This document shows positions 34,197-43,605 of a DNA stretch of 64,000 nucleotides, one piece after another. The stretch is from CAWKMN01 sp963850765 (GTDB lineage: Bacteria; Chloroflexota; Anaerolineae; Aggregatilineales; Aggregatilineaceae), in contig CAWKMN010000009.1 of assembly GCA_963850765.1 (NCBI GenBank), positions 558,001-622,000 on the forward strand, written 5' to 3'. The translations under genes were made by a program, and so were the position numbers. Below the pieces are notes generated by a model. The model searched no databases. It was not told the origin of the DNA and worked only from the letters and a program-made list of their open reading frames with translations. Within the stretch, counting starts at the first letter, position 1, and each line of letters starts with the position of its first letter.

Positions 34197-35912
34197 TCAC
34201 GAGCCCTGCCACTGGTCCACAAGCCGCTGCCACTCGACCCAGACATCGGTACGATCTCCCGCGTCCACGTCGAGGTCGGCGCGCGTGCCGCCTTCCTTCA
34301 GAAAGCAGCCGTAATCGTTGGGCAGGATGGCGCTGATGTGGGCCTGGGCCGCGAACGCCGCGACCGTCTCAAGCCACGTCGCGTCCAATTCCATGCTGCG
34401 CTGCGGTGCGAGGCAGTAACCGTACCACGTTTCGACGATCCACAGCTCTTTGCCATGATCGACCGGATGGCCGCGATCCACGAGAATATCCTCAATGGTG
34501 TCGAAGGTCGCCGGCTGGAAGGCGCGGAAGCCGATCTGATCCACACCATCCAGGTCGAGCACGCGCTCGTAATAATCCAGGTCGAAGTCGCTGTCGATGG
34601 CAATCGTCACGCCGATGCGCGAATCCGGGCTTTTGTCATGCACGATCTCGATCAGGCGTTCGGTCTGTGCGATCCACAGGTCAAGCGCCTCGGCATCGTC
34701 TTCGCCCGGCTGGTCAAGGCCGGTATACTGCATATAGGCTTCGGGATCGTTGATGATCTCATAGATCGCGGGCTGGTAGGTTTCGGCGAAGTATTCCACG
34801 CGCCGCTGCTGGTACTCGACAAAGTCTTCCCAGGTCAGTTTGTCCTCGTCCTCTTTTTCGCTGCCCCACACGATCAGATAGGGCGAGAACTGCGAATCCG
34901 AGAGCATCAGGTCGGCGTCGGAGGCGAGCAGGGTTTCCAGGAAGGTGGCTTCGGCGGCGCGCTGGCGGGCGATCCGGTCGGCGCGGTCCTGTTCAACTTC
35001 CGCGATCTTGTCGGCGTCGTCGTCATCGCCAGGGACAAACAGGCGCGGATTTTCTTCCTCAAACATCATATCGCCGCTGGCACTCAAGCGGATCACTGAC
35101 GCGCCCAAATCGAGTTCGGCGTTGAGTTCCGCCAGCCGCACGTCAAGCTGATCGTCTTCATCTTCTTCGAGCGTTAAAAAGCTGAAACCAAGCGTTACGT
35201 TGCTGTTCGCGCCCATCGTCAGCGAGTCGGCGCTCGCTTCGGCCGACCACTCGTCCAGGTGGTCGTTGAGCCACGATTCGCGCCGCTGCTGCTCGCTGAA
35301 GTGCAAGAACAGCGACAGGATCACCAGCACGCCGGCCACCGCTGCCCAGACGAGCACGCTGCGGCGCGGCGACAGCTTGAGCCGTTTCCAGAAGATCAGA
35401 CTGACCAGATTCAGAGCCAGCGCGGCCGCGACCAGCAGCACGACGACGTAGGAGATCAACGACGCAATCATGCCGAGATTGCCGAGCAACAGGCTCCCCA
35501 CCACCGGGAAAAACGACTGCCAGAAATAACCGACCACCAACAGCCCGGCCGCCACCACGATCGATACTATGACCGGGGTGCGCCGCCCGCTCCACACGCC
35601 CAGCGTCGCGGCGGTCAGCAGGATCCCGCCGGCCAGGATGAGGGCCGGCCCCCACAGGTAAAAGCCCGCCCCCATCGCCACCAGGGCCATCATCACGCCC
35701 ATGATCGTGACCAGCAGGCCGCCGCAGCCCTGGGCCAGCCCGCCGATGCGACTCACCATCGGTGGGGGTGAAGTCCAGACCTTGCTGCGGTCTTCGTTCG
35801 ACGCTTCGATGGACCGCAGGCGCGGCAGGCCGCGCAGCAGTTCGACATGGCGATCGACCGGCTTGTCCGGGGTGGACTCGCCGCTCTCGTCCCGGATGTC
35901 ATCTTGACTCAT
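34197..35912 (-). CDS. Membrane-anchored protein with glycoside-hydrolase-like C-terminal domain
   Basis: A 571-residue protein. Residues about 55-210 hold six hydrophobic helices (GLLVTIMGVMMALVAMGAGF, ALILAGGILLTAATLGVW, VVVLLVAAALALNLVSLIFW, VLVWAAVAGVLVILSLFLHF). The soluble remainder resembles a (beta/alpha)8 barrel: VTLGFSFLTLEEDEDDQLDV early, PAIYEIINDPEAYMQYTGLD in the middle, IGVTIAIDSDFDLDYYERVL, IGFRAFQPATFDTIEDIL and KELWIVETWYGYCLAPQ late; Glu in EIINDPE and WIVETWYG are placed like the acid/base and nucleophile of clan GH-A glycosidases. That reading is inference; no close family is recognised. The loop DDDDADK is strongly acidic. Monocistronic. Confidence 0.7.
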   Translation of the reverse strand: MSQDDIRDESGESTPDKPVDRHVELLRGLPRLRSIEASNEDRSKVWTSPPPMVSRIGGLAQGCGGLLVTIMGVMMALVAMGAGFYLWGPALILAGGILLTAATLGVWSGRRTPVIVSIVVAAGLLVVGYFWQSFFPVVGSLLLGNLGMIASLISYVVVLLVAAALALNLVSLIFWKRLKLSPRRSVLVWAAVAGVLVILSLFLHFSEQQRRESWLNDHLDEWSAEASADSLTMGANSNVTLGFSFLTLEEDEDDQLDVRLAELNAELDLGASVIRLSASGDMMFEEENPRLFVPGDDDDADKIAEVEQDRADRIARQRAAEATFLETLLASDADLMLSDSQFSPYLIVWGSEKEDEDKLTWEDFVEYQQRRVEYFAETYQPAIYEIINDPEAYMQYTGLDQPGEDDAEALDLWIAQTERLIEIVHDKSPDSRIGVTIAIDSDFDLDYYERVLDLDGVDQIGFRAFQPATFDTIEDILVDRGHPVDHGKELWIVETWYGYCLAPQRSMELDATWLETVAAFAAQAHISAILPNDYGCFLKEGGTRADLDVDAGDRTDVWVEWQRLVDQWQGS

Positions 35913-35973
35913 GAAGTTTATGCTCCCTTAAAAGAATGAGGCGCAGCGCCTCTGCGATGCCGCGATGTGCCGG

Positions 35974-37155
35974 TCAGCGCAGGCCGAGTTCCAGCCGCGC
36001 GATCACCATTCGCTGAATCTCGCTCGTCCCCTCGTAGATTTCGGTGATCTTGGCGTCGCGGAAATAGCGCTCAACGGGCAGTTCTTTACTATACCCCATT
36101 CCACCGTGAATCTGTACAGCCTGATGGGCGGCAAACATGGCGGTTTCGCTGGCGAAGAGCTTGGCGGTGCTGGCTTCCAGGGTATAGCGCTGGCCGGTTT
36201 CGGCGCTGCGCATTTTCGCCAGGGCGGCGTTCAGAGTCAGGAGCCGGGCGGCTTCGAGGCGCATTTTCATATCCGCGATCTTCTGCTGGATCATCTGGAA
36301 CTGGCCGATCGGCTGGCCGAACGCCATGCGCTCGGTGGCATAGGTCAGCGACGCTTCGTAGGCTGCCTCAGCGATCCCGACCGCCTGGGACGCGATCCCG
36401 ATCCGGCCGGCGTCAAGCGCGGTCATGGCGATCTTAAAACCCATGCCCGGCTCGCCCAGCACATTCTCGACCGGGCATTCGTAGCCATCCAGCAGGATCT
36501 CGCTGGTCGCGCTGGCGCGAATGCCGAGCTTGGGCTCGACCTTGCCGCGCTCGAAGCCGGGCTTATCCGCTTCCACGATAAACGCCGTAATGCCCCGGTG
36601 CCCCTGGTCGGGATCGGTGAGGGCGAACAGCAGCACCGTCCCGGCGACCGGGCCGCTCGTCACCCAGCTTTTGCGCCCGCTGATGACGTAGTGCGTTTTC
36701 GCATCGTTGAGGATGGCGCGCGTTCGCATCCCGGCGGCATCGCTGCCGCTCTGCGGCTCGGTCAGGGCATAGGCTCCGATCACCTGCCCGCTGGCGACGG
36801 GGGCCAGATAGCCGCGTTTTTGCTCCGGCGTGCCGAATTTCATCAGCCCATAGCCGAACAGGCTGCCGTTCACCGCCATGACGGTGCTGTGGGCGGCGTC
36901 GGCCTTGGCGATCTCGATCATGGCCAGCACATAGGCGACGGTATCCATCCCCGCCCCGCCGAATTCCTCCGGCACTTCGACGCCCATCAACCCCATCTCG
37001 CCCATCATTTGCACCGTCGCCAGCGGGAACTCGCCGGTCTCATCGAAGTGGGCGGCAACAGGCACGATCTCGCGCTGGGCAAATTCGCGGACCGCGTCGC
37101 GCAGCATGATCTGTTCGTCCGTCAGGGTGATCGACGAAAACGTCGTGGTAGGCAT
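35974..37155 (-). CDS. Acyl-CoA dehydrogenase
   Basis: A 393-residue FAD enzyme oxidising acyl-CoA to enoyl-CoA. LRDAVREFAQREIVPVAAHF at the N-terminus; the family signatures GAYALTEPQSGSDAAGMRT and QPIGQFQMIQQKIADMKMRL; LEASTAKLFASETAMFAAHQ then AVQIHGGMGYSKELPVERYF, and the end RDAKITEIYEGTSEIQRMVI with the catalytic Glu in YEGTSEIQ. This Glu position fits short-chain or branched-chain type enzymes. ATG follows GGGGAG. It may feed propionyl-CoA to the mutase pathway nearby, by inference. Confidence 0.96.
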   Translation of the reverse strand: MPTTTFSSITLTDEQIMLRDAVREFAQREIVPVAAHFDETGEFPLATVQMMGEMGLMGVEVPEEFGGAGMDTVAYVLAMIEIAKADAAHSTVMAVNGSLFGYGLMKFGTPEQKRGYLAPVASGQVIGAYALTEPQSGSDAAGMRTRAILNDAKTHYVISGRKSWVTSGPVAGTVLLFALTDPDQGHRGITAFIVEADKPGFERGKVEPKLGIRASATSEILLDGYECPVENVLGEPGMGFKIAMTALDAGRIGIASQAVGIAEAAYEASLTYATERMAFGQPIGQFQMIQQKIADMKMRLEAARLLTLNAALAKMRSAETGQRYTLEASTAKLFASETAMFAAHQAVQIHGGMGYSKELPVERYFRDAKITEIYEGTSEIQRMVIARLELGLR

Positions 37156-37291
37156 GCAGGTTTCTCCCCGTGTTGTGCTAACGTTACGGAAATTATAATG
37201 CAGCGAGGGAGCCGGTGGCGCAGGGAGACAGCGGTCAGCTATCAGCTATCAGCGGACGCCGCGGGTTAAAACCGCGCGGCTAGGAAAAGAC

Positions 37292-37338
37292 GGAAGCCCG
37301 CTAAAGGGGCTGATCAGGAGTCCCTTCAGCGGGCTCTT
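37292..37338 (-). terminator. Bidirectional-type terminator hairpin
   Basis: AGCCCGCT...AAGGGG pairs with CCCTTCAGCGGGCT (arms near 37293-37305 and 37320-37334). T-rich runs flank it on both strands (ctttattt; cttttcc on the minus strand). Best placed to end the leftward operon whose last gene is at 37622-38749. Confidence 0.6.
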
Positions 37339-37389
37339 TATTTATAATAGCCGAGCCGTTTATTGCCCCGTCCCGTAACAATTGAAGGG

Positions 37390-37595
37390 CAATCGTAGGG
37401 GCGGACCTCTGTGTCCGCCCAACGCGGCGCGGAGCGCGAGCTCGCGGCTCGCGCGACTGGGAGCACACAGAGGTGCTCCCCTACAGGGCCATTTGCCTGA
37501 TCACATATGACATGGAGCATTAACCCGCGGCGGCGTCCCCCTCTCCGCGCGTGGAGAGGGGGTCGGGGGGGTGAGGCCGGCTATAGTGATAGCTA
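37390..37595. repeat. Composite 'gtaggggcggacc...gtgctcccctac' repeat plus family A
   Basis: gtaggggcggacctctgtgt / gagcacacagaggtgctccc with a GC-rich gcggctcgcgcgac centre (37396-37485), then ccccctctccgcgcgtggag / gggggtgaggcc (37545-37580). The gap 37156-37621 has no gene. Confidence 0.8.
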
Positions 37596-37621
37596 ACCGC
37601 TGATAGCTGACGGCTTATGTG

Positions 37622-38749
37622 CTACTCCTGATATTCCAGCGTGGCGAGAATCCGCTCGATGGCGTGCGTGTAGGGTTCGTAGGCGGCATCGGCAAAGGTG
37701 AGCCGCCACAGCGCGTAACGCTCCGCGCCGACCGGAATCGCCAGCATGATCTCGCGGTAGGCCGGGGCTGCGCCGCCGGGTTGGAGCCGGTTAGGCACGG
37801 CATCGGCGGCGGGAGTGGGATAGCGCCGGTGGATCGCGTAGATGCAGTCGCCCAGGTCGTTGCGCGCCGCCAGCATGGTCTCGATCGCCTCTCCGCCTGT
37901 CCTCACGCCTGTATCGCCGCCCGTCTGGAAATACTGTTCCAGCAGGCGCATGCGCGCGCACACGTCCGCGGCGGTTTCGCCCGATGGCGGCTCGGGAAAT
38001 GGATCAATGTCAAGCAGGGTCAGCGCGGCGACCATCCCATCGGCGGCCAGCCGCTCGTCATCCGTCTCGACCAGACGGACCGGCGGCAGAATATCCCCAT
38101 AAACCGGGTTGCGAACCACTCCGCTAAACGGCGCTTCGAGAGTTTCCCACACGCTGGCACCGCTGCCCGTGGCTGGAAAGGCCCCGATCAGTTCGTCGCG
38201 GCGCTCGCGCCACGAGGGGTTATCCGTGTTAGCCGGCATCCAGGTTTCGGGCACTTCGACACGGAAGCGGAAGGCGGGTGTCTCGCCCACGGTGAATTCG
38301 AGCGTGCGCTCGTCCTCGGATTGCAGCCAGTCGCGCGCGGCATTCTGGATCACCCCGGAGAGGATCACCGCGGCCAGCGCGCCCACGCACGCCCCGATCA
38401 GCACGAGCGAGGCCAGCGCCCGCAGCAGCCGGTTCCCGCGTGTCCTGGGAACGGCACGTTCCGCCGGGAAGGTGCCAGCATAACCGGGGGTGCCCCATGC
38501 CGACCGCCGTTCGAGATCGCCGCGCATCTGCTGCGCGGTGCCATGCTGCGGATCCAGCCGGAGCGCCTGATCCACGCAGTAGCGGTATTCGTCCAGATCC
38601 TGCGTGGCCGCGGCCAGCCACAGCCAGCCGTCTGGCGGCACCGGCTCGTTCTGCACGGCGTAGCGCAGATAGGGCAGCGCCTCGGCTTTGCGCCCGGCCT
38701 GTACGAACTGGATGCCCTGCATCAGGTTGGGCGGTGGTGCGTTATTCAT
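37622..38749 (-). CDS. Membrane-anchored protein with N-terminal TPR-like segment
   Basis: A 375-residue protein. Residues 5-80 form helical hairpins like TPRs (LMQGIQFVQAGRKAEALPYL, WLWLAAATQDLDEYRYCVDQ, ALRLDPQHGTAQQMRGDL). One membrane helix follows near residue 115 (LLRALASLVLIGACVGALAA). The outer part (FRFRVEVPETWMPANTDNPS ... YREIMLAIPVGAERYALWRL) looks like a compact alpha/beta domain of the PsbP/DUF1795 kind, tentatively. Its ATG overlaps the histidine kinase stop by eight bases, so the two are translationally coupled and may work together. Confidence 0.7.
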   Translation of the reverse strand: MNNAPPPNLMQGIQFVQAGRKAEALPYLRYAVQNEPVPPDGWLWLAAATQDLDEYRYCVDQALRLDPQHGTAQQMRGDLERRSAWGTPGYAGTFPAERAVPRTRGNRLLRALASLVLIGACVGALAAVILSGVIQNAARDWLQSEDERTLEFTVGETPAFRFRVEVPETWMPANTDNPSWRERRDELIGAFPATGSGASVWETLEAPFSGVVRNPVYGDILPPVRLVETDDERLAADGMVAALTLLDIDPFPEPPSGETAADVCARMRLLEQYFQTGGDTGVRTGGEAIETMLAARNDLGDCIYAIHRRYPTPAADAVPNRLQPGGAAPAYREIMLAIPVGAERYALWRLTFADAAYEPYTHAIERILATLEYQE

Positions 38750-40305
38750 GCGGATGTGTCTCCGGCTTTACCATCGATGGAAGGGAAAAGAAGAAAGTGC
38801 TGCCCTGGCCCGGCGTGCTCTCGACACCGACCTCGCCGCCCAGCCGGTCGATCACCCGGCGAACGATCGAGAGCCCCAGCCCGTAACCTTCCAGGTGGGT
38901 CTGTTCCAGCCGGTTAAATTCGCTGAAGAGCTGGTTGGTTTTATCCAGCGGGATACCGTCGCCGTTGTCGCGCACCCAAAAACGCGTCTGCCCATCCTGC
39001 CGATCCGTGCCCAGCTCTACACACGGCGGATTGCCACCGTATTTGATGGCGTTGCTGATGTAGTTGGCCCACACTTCTTCGAGCCACGGCGCATAACCCC
39101 AGGCGGCAGGCCACTCGGTGACCTTGATCGTGATCTCGGCGTGCTGCTGGCGGATCAGATAGTCCAGGCGCAGCAGGACATTGTGGATCACGGCGGACAT
39201 ATCAACCACCCCAAACGTGACATCGCCCTGCTTGCGCACGGTGGCGAGCAGCAGCAGTTCGTTGATGATGGCCGACATCCGCTCACCGTACTGGGTGATC
39301 ACCTGGAGATAACGCACGATGTCGGCGGTGCTGAACTGGCTGATGTCGGTCACCAGCAGGGACGCATACCCAACGATGCCTTGCAGCGGGTTTTTCAGGT
39401 CGTGCGCGACGGTATGTGAAAACGCGTCCAAATCGTTGATCAGGCGCTCGCGTTCAGCTTCGGCGAGTTTACGCTGAGTGACATCACGCGCCACCGAGAT
39501 GACTTCGTCGGGGCCGATCGGCACCAGACGCGCCTCAAAATAGGTCTGGCCGGATACCGTTTCAAGCTCGTATTCCGCGGACTGCACCTCGCCGCTGTCC
39601 AGCGCCGCCTGAATCTTCTGATGGATCAGCGCGGCCACTGGCAAGGGGATGAGCTCATACATGGATCGGCCAATGACGTGATCCAACGGCTGATCAAATG
39701 AACGCAGACGTCTTTGCAGATCGCCACGAGTATCCAGGTACACGCCGGCACGGTTGAGGCGAAAAACCAGATCGGGCAGGGCCGCCAACAGCGTCTCGCT
39801 GCGCGCTTCGCTCTGGCGCGCGGCTTCTTCGGCCTTTTTGCGTGCCGTGATGTCTTCTGTGACGCCGACATAGTGGGTGATTCTGCCCTCGCGGTTTTTG
39901 ACCGACGAAACCGAGGCGGCTTCCCAGTACAACTCGCCGTTCTTCTTCCTGTTGAGAAACTCACCACGCCACTCACCGCCGGTCGTAATCACCTTTGGCA
40001 GCCCCGCGTATTTCGCTGCCGGCGTGGCTCCCGATTTCAGCCCGGATGGGTCCTGACCCGTTATTTCCTCCAGAGTGTAGCCGGTGAGCTCGGTAAACCT
40101 CGGATTGACGTACTCGATGGTGCCATCCGGGTCCGCGATGATGACAGCATTCGGACTTTGTTCCACCGCACTCGACAACTTGCGGAGCAGCCCTTGCTGT
40201 TGGCGCATCTGTGCGATCTGGGCACGACTGCGCCGCAGCATGACCAGCAGCCGAAGAGATCACCACCGCCAGCAGCGCGACCGCATCAATCCATAGATGT
40301 GCCAT
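38742..40305 (-). CDS. PAS-domain sensor histidine kinase
   Basis: About 520 residues once a one-base shift near 40252 is repaired: the frame from ATG 40305 (MAHLWIDAVALLAVVI) then joins LRLLVMLRRSRAQIAQMRQQ, giving a single N-terminal membrane anchor that is otherwise missed. Two PAS domains follow (AVEQSPNAVIIADPDGTIEY ... ITHYVGVTEDITARKKAEEA, and LLAALPDLVFRLNRAGVYLD ... PDEVISVARDVTQRKLAEAE). The HisKA box is DAFSHTVAHDLKNPLQGIVG with the phospho-acceptor His, and the ATPase shows the N box WANYISNAIKYGG, G1 VRDNGDGIP and GYGLGLSIVRRVIDRLGGEV. No receiver domain or partner regulator is adjacent. Confidence 0.9.
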
Positions 40306-40326
40306 GGCCCTACTCTTTATACCGGC

Positions 40327-41658
40327 CTACCCTGGGTTGGTTCCATCCAGCGGATACGGCTCGAACGTCCCCAGGTATTTGATCATCCCATCTAAATCAT
40401 ACACTCCTTCCGGCCAGATCGCACCGGGTTTCGGATCGTGTTCCCAGACAATGGTGGACGGCTCGTAACGGAACGCGCCCAGGCTGAAGAATCCCAGCCG
40501 GCCCCAGGGCTGCCCGCTCGACGGGTAGGGAGGCGACGCGCGGTGAGTCGCCAGCCGGGCCTGGAACGCGATCAGGCGCGGCGACCAGAACAGCAGCGGG
40601 TTAAACGGCTGCCGGCTGTGGAAGCTGCGCTGACCGTCGGTGATCAGGTGGACTTCCAGGTGCAGATGCGCGTTGTTGTACTGGACGTCGGCCCGGCCGT
40701 CGTCATGGGTGTAGATCGGCCAGCCCGACGTGCCGATGATCTGGCCGGCTTTCACGACGCTGCCCACCCGCGCGATCTGGCTGGTGGGGCTGCCGGTCAG
40801 GTGCCCATAGGCGACGATCACGTTCGAGAGCACGCGCGATCCGTCCGGCTTGCGGACCTGCTCCGGCAGATACGGACGCAGCGCGATCGATTGGTCCTGA
40901 TCATTGCGCAGGAAGCGGAAATCCACGATCACGCCGTCGGCCACGGCGATGAGCGGCGCGCCCTCGTCCACGACAAAATCCACGCCGTTGTGCAGCCCGC
41001 GCGTCGTCTCGTAATAGACGGGCCAGTTGTTAAAGGCGAAGGAATTCGGGCCGAAGCCGTTGAATTCCAGGCTTGAGACCTCAGATGGCGGCAAGGAATG
41101 CACCGGCAGGATCTCAAACGGGGCGGGCAGGCCGATCCGCTCGCTTAGCTGCCAGAACCTGACATACCCCGCCGGGACCGTCTGCCGGGTGAGGTTGTCT
41201 TCCAGCTTGCGCAGACTGTCGCCGGCCAGCCCATCGACTTGCGCGAGCGACCCCACGTCCGCGCCGCGCGCTTGCAGCAGATCGCGCATCAGCGCCCGCC
41301 GGAAGGCCAGCACCGGCTCGGACTCAACCCATTCGTTCGCGACCTGGGTGTAGTGCCGCGAGCGCGGAAAATCGGTGAATTCGGCGGCGATCCAGGCGGC
41401 GTCCTGGCCTGCGCCGCGCGACCACGGGATGCGCAGCCAGGTAAAATCGCTGAAGATCAGCGCATCGACCCGGCGCTTATCACCCTCGGCCAGTTCACCG
41501 AGTTTCGGACTCGCCTTGTCTGGCTCGGCGCGCACGTTGACTCCGCCCTGCCGGACGGTGACGGTCACGCCGTGCAGCGGGATGGCGTCGTCGGGCAGCG
41601 CCGCTTCGATGGGCGTGGACGATCGCGGCGCGGTCAGGTCTTCATCGGCCACCGCCAC
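40327..41658 (-). CDS. M23-family peptidase with SH3-like domain
   Basis: About 443 residues from GTG 41658. An SH3-like domain (TVTVRQGGVNVRAEPDKASP ... VDALIFSDFTWLRIPW) precedes a LysM-like helical region and the zinc peptidase of the lysostaphin class: GLHNGVDFVVDEGAPLIAVA (His and Asp ligands), then YNNAHLHLEVHLITDG with the HxH pair. These cut peptidoglycan cross-bridges. The open frame continues upstream of GTG 41658 through a Pro/Ala-rich stretch (TQDAAPPESAQDRPAEPAAP) to the TGA that ends the preceding gene, which is in the same frame, so the two may once have been or still be one coding unit. No signal peptide is seen with this start. Confidence 0.85.
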   Translation of the reverse strand: MAVADEDLTAPRSSTPIEAALPDDAIPLHGVTVTVRQGGVNVRAEPDKASPKLGELAEGDKRRVDALIFSDFTWLRIPWSRGAGQDAAWIAAEFTDFPRSRHYTQVANEWVESEPVLAFRRALMRDLLQARGADVGSLAQVDGLAGDSLRKLEDNLTRQTVPAGYVRFWQLSERIGLPAPFEILPVHSLPPSEVSSLEFNGFGPNSFAFNNWPVYYETTRGLHNGVDFVVDEGAPLIAVADGVIVDFRFLRNDQDQSIALRPYLPEQVRKPDGSRVLSNVIVAYGHLTGSPTSQIARVGSVVKAGQIIGTSGWPIYTHDDGRADVQYNNAHLHLEVHLITDGQRSFHSRQPFNPLLFWSPRLIAFQARLATHRASPPYPSSGQPWGRLGFFSLGAFRYEPSTIVWEHDPKPGAIWPEGVYDLDGMIKYLGTFEPYPLDGTNPG

Positions 41659-41742
41659 CAGCGAATCCAGGGCAGCGGGCGCGGCCGGCTCAGCGGGCCT
41701 ATCCTGCGCTGATTCGGGCGGCGCGGCGTCCTGCGTCTCTCT

Positions 41743-42675
41743 TCAACCGGGCGAATCATCCTCGGCGGCGACAGTCTTTTCGGGCGTGACGAGCGCGGTC
41801 ACGGTCTGCTCGGCCTGTTGGCGCAGACGGATAAACTGCGCTTCGAGTTCCTGCTGGACGGCCAGTTCGGCCATCCGCTTGATGCTGTCCGTGTCCACCA
41901 TCGCCAGCGTGGCCGCATCTTCGCCGCCCGCCGCGCGACCCAGCAGCCCTTTGCCTTTGATCAGCAGCCCGATCACCTGATGCACCCAGTCCGTCCCCAG
42001 GCCCATCAGGATCCCGGCCAGGACCAGATCGACCCAATCGAAGGATTCCTTAAAGCTGTCCGCCACGTCCACACCGATCGGCTCGAACAGGCGCATGTTG
42101 GTCAGGACCGCCAGGAAGATGCCGAACGTGATGCTGAGCACGGCGGCAATGGTTTTCTTGCGGGTCACGTATTGGGGCGATTTCAGCGCCGTTTCGATCA
42201 CCGCTTCGGTCTGGGCCAGAGTTTTCTGGGTCTGTTCCAGGCGCTGCTGGAGGCTGGCGAGCGGCCAGTCAAGCGGGTTGGGGCTGTTGATATTCCCGGC
42301 ATCCGGTGCCTTCTGCATCGCGGCACGCTTGGCGACCGCGTCGGTAAGCTCGCTTACCTGTTTCCACGCGCCGCGCAGATCCACCTGGACCAGCCCGGTC
42401 AGCCGCATCGACAGCGCGTGCAGGGTATGACTCGCATCGAGCAGGGCGCGCTCGACCCAGTTAAACACGAATTCGATCACCCGCTCGATCAGGGTGGCCC
42501 CTACCAACAGCGGCATCAGGCGCGCCGCCACCGTGTCCAGATCATCCGGGCCAGCCGGCAGGCCGGTGGGAGTCGTGCCATCCTGCGCCAGCGCCGTCCC
42601 GACGACCCACAGCGCCCACAGCAGCCACGCCAATACGATGGTGATCCGCAATATTCTGCGCGTTCGGGCAGCCAT
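41743..42675 (-). CDS. Polytopic membrane protein of unknown function
   Basis: A 310-residue protein with an N-terminal signal-like helix (ILRITIVLAWLLWALWVVGT ending ALAQ), a second helix near residue 55 (LMPLLVGATLIERVIEFVF), a coiled-coil-like segment (LASLQQRLEQTQKTLAQTEA), a helix IAAVLSITFGIFLAVLTNMR and another VDLVLAGILMGLGTDWVHQV, and a charged helical tail. I do not recognise the family. ATG follows AAGGAGAG. It ends at a single TGA (41743-41745), after which the same frame runs on into the M23 peptidase, suggesting that this protein anchors or partners that peptidase. Confidence 0.7.
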   Translation of the reverse strand: MAARTRRILRITIVLAWLLWALWVVGTALAQDGTTPTGLPAGPDDLDTVAARLMPLLVGATLIERVIEFVFNWVERALLDASHTLHALSMRLTGLVQVDLRGAWKQVSELTDAVAKRAAMQKAPDAGNINSPNPLDWPLASLQQRLEQTQKTLAQTEAVIETALKSPQYVTRKKTIAAVLSITFGIFLAVLTNMRLFEPIGVDVADSFKESFDWVDLVLAGILMGLGTDWVHQVIGLLIKGKGLLGRAAGGEDAATLAMVDTDSIKRMAELAVQQELEAQFIRLRQQAEQTVTALVTPEKTVAAEDDSPG

Positions 42676-42754
42676 TGTTATCTCTCCTTCAATTGCTCCA
42701 CATGGTGGTTAGTATAATCAAACCTGGCTGTGGGGGAAATTCGTGGGGCCAGCC

Positions 42755-42935
42755 TCACGCCCGGCCCCTCTCCATTCAATGCGGTTTTACAAATTGGGCC
42801 GGATTAAACGCCCCTCACCCGCTATGCCCCCCTCTCCCCGGCCCGGAGCAGGGCGAGAAAGGCGGCTCTGCTCTCCCCTCTCTAGCTCGGCTGGAGAGGG
42901 GGACTGAGGGGGTGAGGCCAGGAAAGCACGAGGGG
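42755..42935. repeat. Family A repeat tandem
   Basis: cctcacgcccggcccctctc, a copy beginning attgggccggattaaacgcc (also at 33840-33870), and tctcccctctctagctcggc / tggagagggggactgagggg. Fills the gap between the membrane protein and the exporter gene. Confidence 0.75.
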
Positions 42936-42959
42936 CTAGTTATACCTTCTGGACTTATC

Positions 42960-43601
42960 TCACCGCGCCGCCGTGATCACCCTCAGCGCCAGCCCGATCA
43001 GCGCCACGCCGCTCAGGATTTCGAGTCCCTGCCGCACGCGCGGCTGCTGCAAGATGCGGACGATCCGGCCCAGAAACAGGGTGAACAGCGCATACCACAG
43101 GCCGCGCACACCCACATGGATCGTGGCGAGATAAAACGATTTGACGAGCACCGGCTCGCCGGGATCGATAAATTGGGGGAGGATGGTCAGGTAAAACAGG
43201 GAGGCTTCGGGGCTCAGCAGGAGCGTGACCAGTCCCTCGGTGAATGAGCCTTCCCCGGCCCATCGTCCGCCGGCCAGCGGCACGGGTTCGACAGAGACGG
43301 CAGAGGACGGCGCGCGCCATCCCCGCCGGATCGACTGCGCGCCGAGATAACAGAGATAGGCCGCGCCGAGCAGCTTCACTGCCTGGAATGCCTGCTCCGA
43401 CTGCACCAGGATCAGCGACAGCCCCAGCGCGGAGAGCGTCGCATGGACGTAGACTCCCACCGTGCCGCCGAGAATGACGCGGAAGCCCGCATGCTGCCCG
43501 CGCGCGATCACGCTGCGGGTGATCAGCATGGTCGTCGCACCGGGCGTGATGGAGAGCGCCGCGACAATCCCCACAAAGGCGAGCAGGTGGCTGTTGGTCA
43601 C
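42960..43601 (-). CDS. LysE/RhtB-family amino acid exporter
   Basis: A 213-residue integral membrane protein with six helices. The N-terminus LLAFVGIVAALSITPGATTM LI is the family PGP-type signature, followed by GFRVILGGTVGVYVHATLSA, FQAVKLLGAAYLCYLGAQSI and the C-terminal LFTLFLGRIVRILQQPRVRQ, ILSGVALIGLALRVIT. Exports small amino acids or homoserine derivatives; the substrate is unknown. GTG 43601 begins four bases after the prmA stop codon, so it probably shares the prmA transcript. Confidence 0.9.
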   Translation of the reverse strand: MTNSHLLAFVGIVAALSITPGATTMLITRSVIARGQHAGFRVILGGTVGVYVHATLSALGLSLILVQSEQAFQAVKLLGAAYLCYLGAQSIRRGWRAPSSAVSVEPVPLAGGRWAGEGSFTEGLVTLLLSPEASLFYLTILPQFIDPGEPVLVKSFYLATIHVGVRGLWYALFTLFLGRIVRILQQPRVRQGLEILSGVALIGLALRVITAAR

Positions 43602-43605
43602 GCGG

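Noticed and set aside
41740..41748. Selenocysteine at the TGA between the membrane protein and the peptidase
   Set aside because: No selenoprotein family fits and no insertion-element-like hairpin was evident directly downstream.
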